This document shows, piece by piece, positions 61,497 through 64,000 of a stretch of DNA of 64,000 nt. Position 1 is the first letter of the stretch, and each line of letters begins with the position of its first letter. Both the position numbers and the translations under genes were made by a program. The DNA is taken from positions 1 through 64,000 of the forward strand of contig CALDUK010000030.1 in the NCBI GenBank assembly GCA_937924905.1. Reading direction: 5' to 3'. This DNA comes from an uncultured Paracoccaceae bacterium (GTDB lineage: Bacteria > Pseudomonadota > Alphaproteobacteria > Rhodobacterales > Rhodobacteraceae). The notes below the pieces were generated by a model. It saw only the letters and a program-made list of their open reading frames with translations, did not search any database and was not told the DNA's origin.

Positions 61497-63092
61497 CTAA
61501 GGGGTTGCGCTGCGCAAGGCCGGATTGAACCTGGTCCCTTGATCAATGGTGAACTGACCACGTTCAAGCTTTTTGAACGTGCCCTGCCGCAGCAACTGTC
61601 CGAACGACCGCAAGCTTTCTTCGCGGGAAAGCTGCATCGAAGGGTCCATCTGGGCGACCATTTTCATAATCTCGGGCCGGGTGAACGATGGCTGACCTTC
61701 GGAAAAGACAGCATAAGCCGCCGCCGCTTCCATCAATTCGGGCAATCCCTTGGCACCAATGTTTGTCGCAAAGCCTTCAAGACCAGCCGACGGCGTCGGC
61801 GCGCTTTCAGCCGGCGTTGCAACGCGTTGGGATGACACCAGCACCAATGGCGGGCCTGTGGGGCGACGCGTGGTTTGGGGCAGCGGATCATCCTGCACTG
61901 CTTCGCTGAGGTCTTCGCGGTACGGGTTCTTTTCGGCCTCTTCGGCCACATCTTTTGACACAGGCTTAGCCACCAGACGGTCTGCCTTGGTGGCCGCGAC
62001 GGCGGCGCGCATTTGGGAAATCACCCGGCGACGGCGCACCGTTTCATTGTCGTTCAGCTTGGTGTCGGTTTCGTCCAGCAACCGGCCGACGCTGTCTTCA
62101 GGCCCGGCATCCAATGTGCGGCTTGTTCCACTTGCTGTGGGGGCAACCGGCGCGCTGTCATCGACTGCGTTTTCTTTCGCCAATGTCAGTTTATCAAGCA
62201 CGTCCGAAACAACGCGCGAATCCGTGCGCTGCGATATGGGGCGTTGATCATCGCCATCTGCGTCAAGATCCGCATCGTCACTGGCGGTGTCACCCAGAAG
62301 TTCAGGTTCAAACTCCCAGTTTTCGTCCGCTCTGCCATCGTCCAACGAGGCCGCTTCGTCCTGTGCAAGTGCCCCTTGAGCCTGCACCGCATCAGGTTCG
62401 GCAGCTGGTGTTGCTTTTTCAGCAAATTCCGCGATGGACCCGTCGAAATCGGCGTCGTCTTCGTAATCATCAAAATCAGCAAGATCGGATGAGATCTGAT
62501 CGATCGTTTCGGTCTGGGCCCGGCTGCGCAACGCCGGGTCATCGGCATTTGGCGATTGTTCGCGACGCGCGGCGACGGGATCAACGTTGATGTTCTTTGA
62601 CACAACAGCCCGAATGCGACGCAGTTTCTCGGCGACACTCTCGGCGGGGCCATCGCTGGGCGATGCGGCCTTTGGGTCGACCGTCCAGACATCTTCGGGT
62701 TCGTCCGCCATGGTAAATTCGTCGTCATAGGTCAGCGGACCATGAGCGGCCGTCATGTCTGTCGGTTCAGCGGCGGCCTGAGGCTGGGGTGTGGCGGGCG
62801 CGGGTGCGGCCGGGGCGGGTGCATTTGCGGCTTCTGTCGGCGCAGCGACCAGCGCGACACCGCTGTCTGATACGCGCGCATCGACCCGGCGTTGCACTTC
62901 CTTTTCAGCGATGCGCTGCAACATTTCGACATCGGGCGTCGGAGGTTCCGCGCCAAAGTACCGGTCGTCCGCCGCCAGATCGCGGAAATACTCGGCGATG
63001 TCGCGCATGGACCCCAAAGGATCATCAAAGCCTTCCAGCGTGCAGCTGAAGGTCCCGTACGAAACTGTCAGGATTTTTGTTGTATCGCTCAT
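61497..63092 (-). CDS. Conserved protein with low-complexity acidic centre, function unknown
   Basis: A 531-residue protein. The N-terminus (ILTVSYGTFSCTLEGFDDPL, then MRDIAEYFRDLAADDRYFGAEPP) and the C-terminal 110 residues (LPELMEAAAAYAVFSEG, FTRPEIMKMVAQMDP, LRSFGQLLRQGTFKKLERGQFTI) look globular and conserved; between them is a 350-residue stretch rich in Ala, Asp and Glu. No membrane segment or catalytic motif. Homologues in Rhodobacterales are sometimes labelled chemotaxis-related, which the sequence does not support. Start 63092 (MSDTTKI); a GTG four codons before is possible. Confidence 0.75.
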   Translation of the reverse strand: MSDTTKILTVSYGTFSCTLEGFDDPLGSMRDIAEYFRDLAADDRYFGAEPPTPDVEMLQRIAEKEVQRRVDARVSDSGVALVAAPTEAANAPAPAAPAPATPQPQAAAEPTDMTAAHGPLTYDDEFTMADEPEDVWTVDPKAASPSDGPAESVAEKLRRIRAVVSKNINVDPVAARREQSPNADDPALRSRAQTETIDQISSDLADFDDYEDDADFDGSIAEFAEKATPAAEPDAVQAQGALAQDEAASLDDGRADENWEFEPELLGDTASDDADLDADGDDQRPISQRTDSRVVSDVLDKLTLAKENAVDDSAPVAPTASGTSRTLDAGPEDSVGRLLDETDTKLNDNETVRRRRVISQMRAAVAATKADRLVAKPVSKDVAEEAEKNPYREDLSEAVQDDPLPQTTRRPTGPPLVLVSSQRVATPAESAPTPSAGLEGFATNIGAKGLPELMEAAAAYAVFSEGQPSFTRPEIMKMVAQMDPSMQLSREESLRSFGQLLRQGTFKKLERGQFTIDQGTRFNPALRSATP

Positions 63093-63232
63093 CGCGAGGG
63101 CCACTTTCTCCCGTCTATCAACACTGTGTTTACCAAACGGGCGCCCGAAAATAGGAACGGATCTAAGGAATTCACAAGAATTTTTCGGGTCAGAAATGTG
63201 GCGGTTTGGCTTGGGATCTGTGACAAACGGGT

Positions 63233-63913
63233 ATGAAACGCACCAATGTTCAATCGTCTGAGGGGGTTACGCTGGTGGGCGGCGGATTTGTCGCGCCTGA
63301 AAATCTGTCGGTTGCGACCGCGTTGGCCCCTGTTGTTGTCGGGGCGGATGGCGGCGCGAATGCCTGCAAATCCGCCGGTTTGACGCCGCGCGCCGTCATC
63401 GGCGATTTTGATTCGCTGGATGATGCAGCACGGCAGGCGTTTCCAGACACCGCATTTCTTCATGTGGCCGAGCAAGACACGACCGATTTTGAGAAATCCT
63501 TAACGCGCATCGACGCGCCGTTTATTTTGGCCACAGGCTTTACCGCGCCGCGCCAAGATCACACGCTGGCGGTTCTGTCTGTTCTGGCACGACGGGTCGG
63601 GCCACCAACTGTGGTTTTGGGCGAAGCGGATGTCATCTTTGCCGCGCCGCTTGAGCTGGCGCTTGATCTGAAACCCGGCACGCGGGTTTCGCTTTTTCCA
63701 CTAGCGCCGGTCACGGTGCATGCGACGGGATTGAAATGGCCGTTGGACGGTTTGACGCTGGACCCACGGGGGGCCCTTGGCACATCGAACGAGGCAACCG
63801 GGGACGTGACCTTGCGATTTGATGCACCGGGCTGTCTGGTGCTTATGCCTTTGGCGCGTTTACCGTCTGTGCTGCGCGCGCTTGTTGGGCCACGTGCTGT
63901 TCGCGGGCAATAA
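63233..63913 (+). CDS. thiN: Thiamine pyrophosphokinase
   Basis: A 226-residue enzyme transferring pyrophosphate from ATP to thiamine. Blocks: VVVGADGGANACKSAGLTPRAVIGDFDSLDD (GADGGAN and GDFDSLD hold the Mg/ATP acidic residues), EQDTTDFEKSL and the C-terminal substrate region (GTSNEATGDVTL). It allows use of salvaged thiamine. The last 71 nt overlap the 3' end of the convergent EamA gene on the other strand. Confidence 0.93.
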   Translation: MKRTNVQSSEGVTLVGGGFVAPENLSVATALAPVVVGADGGANACKSAGLTPRAVIGDFDSLDDAARQAFPDTAFLHVAEQDTTDFEKSLTRIDAPFILATGFTAPRQDHTLAVLSVLARRVGPPTVVLGEADVIFAAPLELALDLKPGTRVSLFPLAPVTVHATGLKWPLDGLTLDPRGALGTSNEATGDVTLRFDAPGCLVLMPLARLPSVLRALVGPRAVRGQ

Positions 63914-64000
63914 CGTAAAGCCCCGCAGACACGGTTACGAGAATACCAATCAAAGCCAACCCGTTCGGGAAATCACGAAAAATCAGCCAGCCGATCAAAG
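63843..64000 (-). CDS. EamA/DMT family transporter, 3' end (cut by window edge)
   Basis: The minus strand encodes 52 codons up to a TAA at 63843. They read as a final membrane helix (LIGWLIFRDFPNGLALIGIL then VTVSAGLYVIAREQ), typical of the last helix of EamA drug/metabolite transporters, and a 20-residue polar tail. The tail overlaps thiN by 71 nt in antisense. Only the C-terminus is inside the window, so the subfamily is open. Confidence 0.72.
   Translation of the reverse strand, partial: LIGWLIFRDFPNGLALIGILVTVSAGLYVIAREQHVAQQARAAQTVNAPKA

Overview
The window reads as a chromosomal segment of an alphaproteobacterium of the Rhodobacterales (Roseobacter group). The grounds are the 16S rRNA 5' end at the left edge, the GC-rich coding style, a GAAC-N7-GAAC LexA box, a TTAA-N7-TTAA CtrA-type box, a paired b/b' ATP synthase layout, and several families typical of that order (I78 inhibitor lipoprotein, MocR/TauR-like regulator, SIMPL, SH3 next to a 2-hydroxyacid dehydrogenase). 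The species cannot be named from the sequence alone. I see no CRISPR array, insertion sequence, phage or tRNA gene.

Layout. 1-0.8 kb: 5' end of an rrn operon with leader, boxA and promoter, leaving the window leftwards. 1-7 kb: an MFS transporter, an ECF42-type sigma operon (SRPBCC, YciI/DGPF, sigma, SRPBCC) with two near-identical TGTCGA-N17-CGTCGTG promoters, then the methionine sulfoxide repair pair msrP-msrQ. 7-15 kb: a haem-less-looking globin-coupled chemotaxis fragment, two tandem fasciclin proteins, an SOS-boxed imuB, an I78 lipoprotein, glutathione-dependent formaldehyde dehydrogenase, a GNAT enzyme, a ClpP-like protease coupled to a NYN/LOTUS protein, and a TetR regulator. 15-31 kb: a DUF3179 protein, phoH, miaB, a putative glycosyltransferase, an MFS/metalloprotease-like/2-hydroxyacid dehydrogenase cluster, SH3 protein, MATE pump, ptsP (EI-Ntr), lysC, a lipoprotein, pth and a DUF2332 protein. 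31-34 kb: the F0 ATP synthase operon atpI-B-E-F'-F.

34-48 kb: DUF2237, ArsR and LysR regulators, SIMPL protein, a large membrane protein with GspL-like and GspC/PilP-like ends, hppD with a divergent Lrp regulator, a four-gene Mn/Zn ABC importer, and divergently a copper ATPase with its CueR-type regulator. 48-64 kb: tamA-tamB, rsfS-rlmH, phosphoglucomutase, a taurine-pyruvate-type aminotransferase, small secreted proteins, an MltB-type transglycosylase, a stand-alone receiver, a TauR-like MocR regulator, a conserved protein with a low-complexity middle, thiamine pyrophosphokinase, and the 3' end of an EamA transporter.

The most informative signals are regulatory: the twin ECF42 promoters, CTGG(A/C)C-type repeats linking the MocR regulator with the aminotransferase, the CueR promoter with a 19-bp spacer placing the start point on the copA ATG, and the LexA box over the imuB -10. 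Start codons were moved inward from the longest open frame wherever a ribosome binding site, signal peptide or family alignment favoured it.
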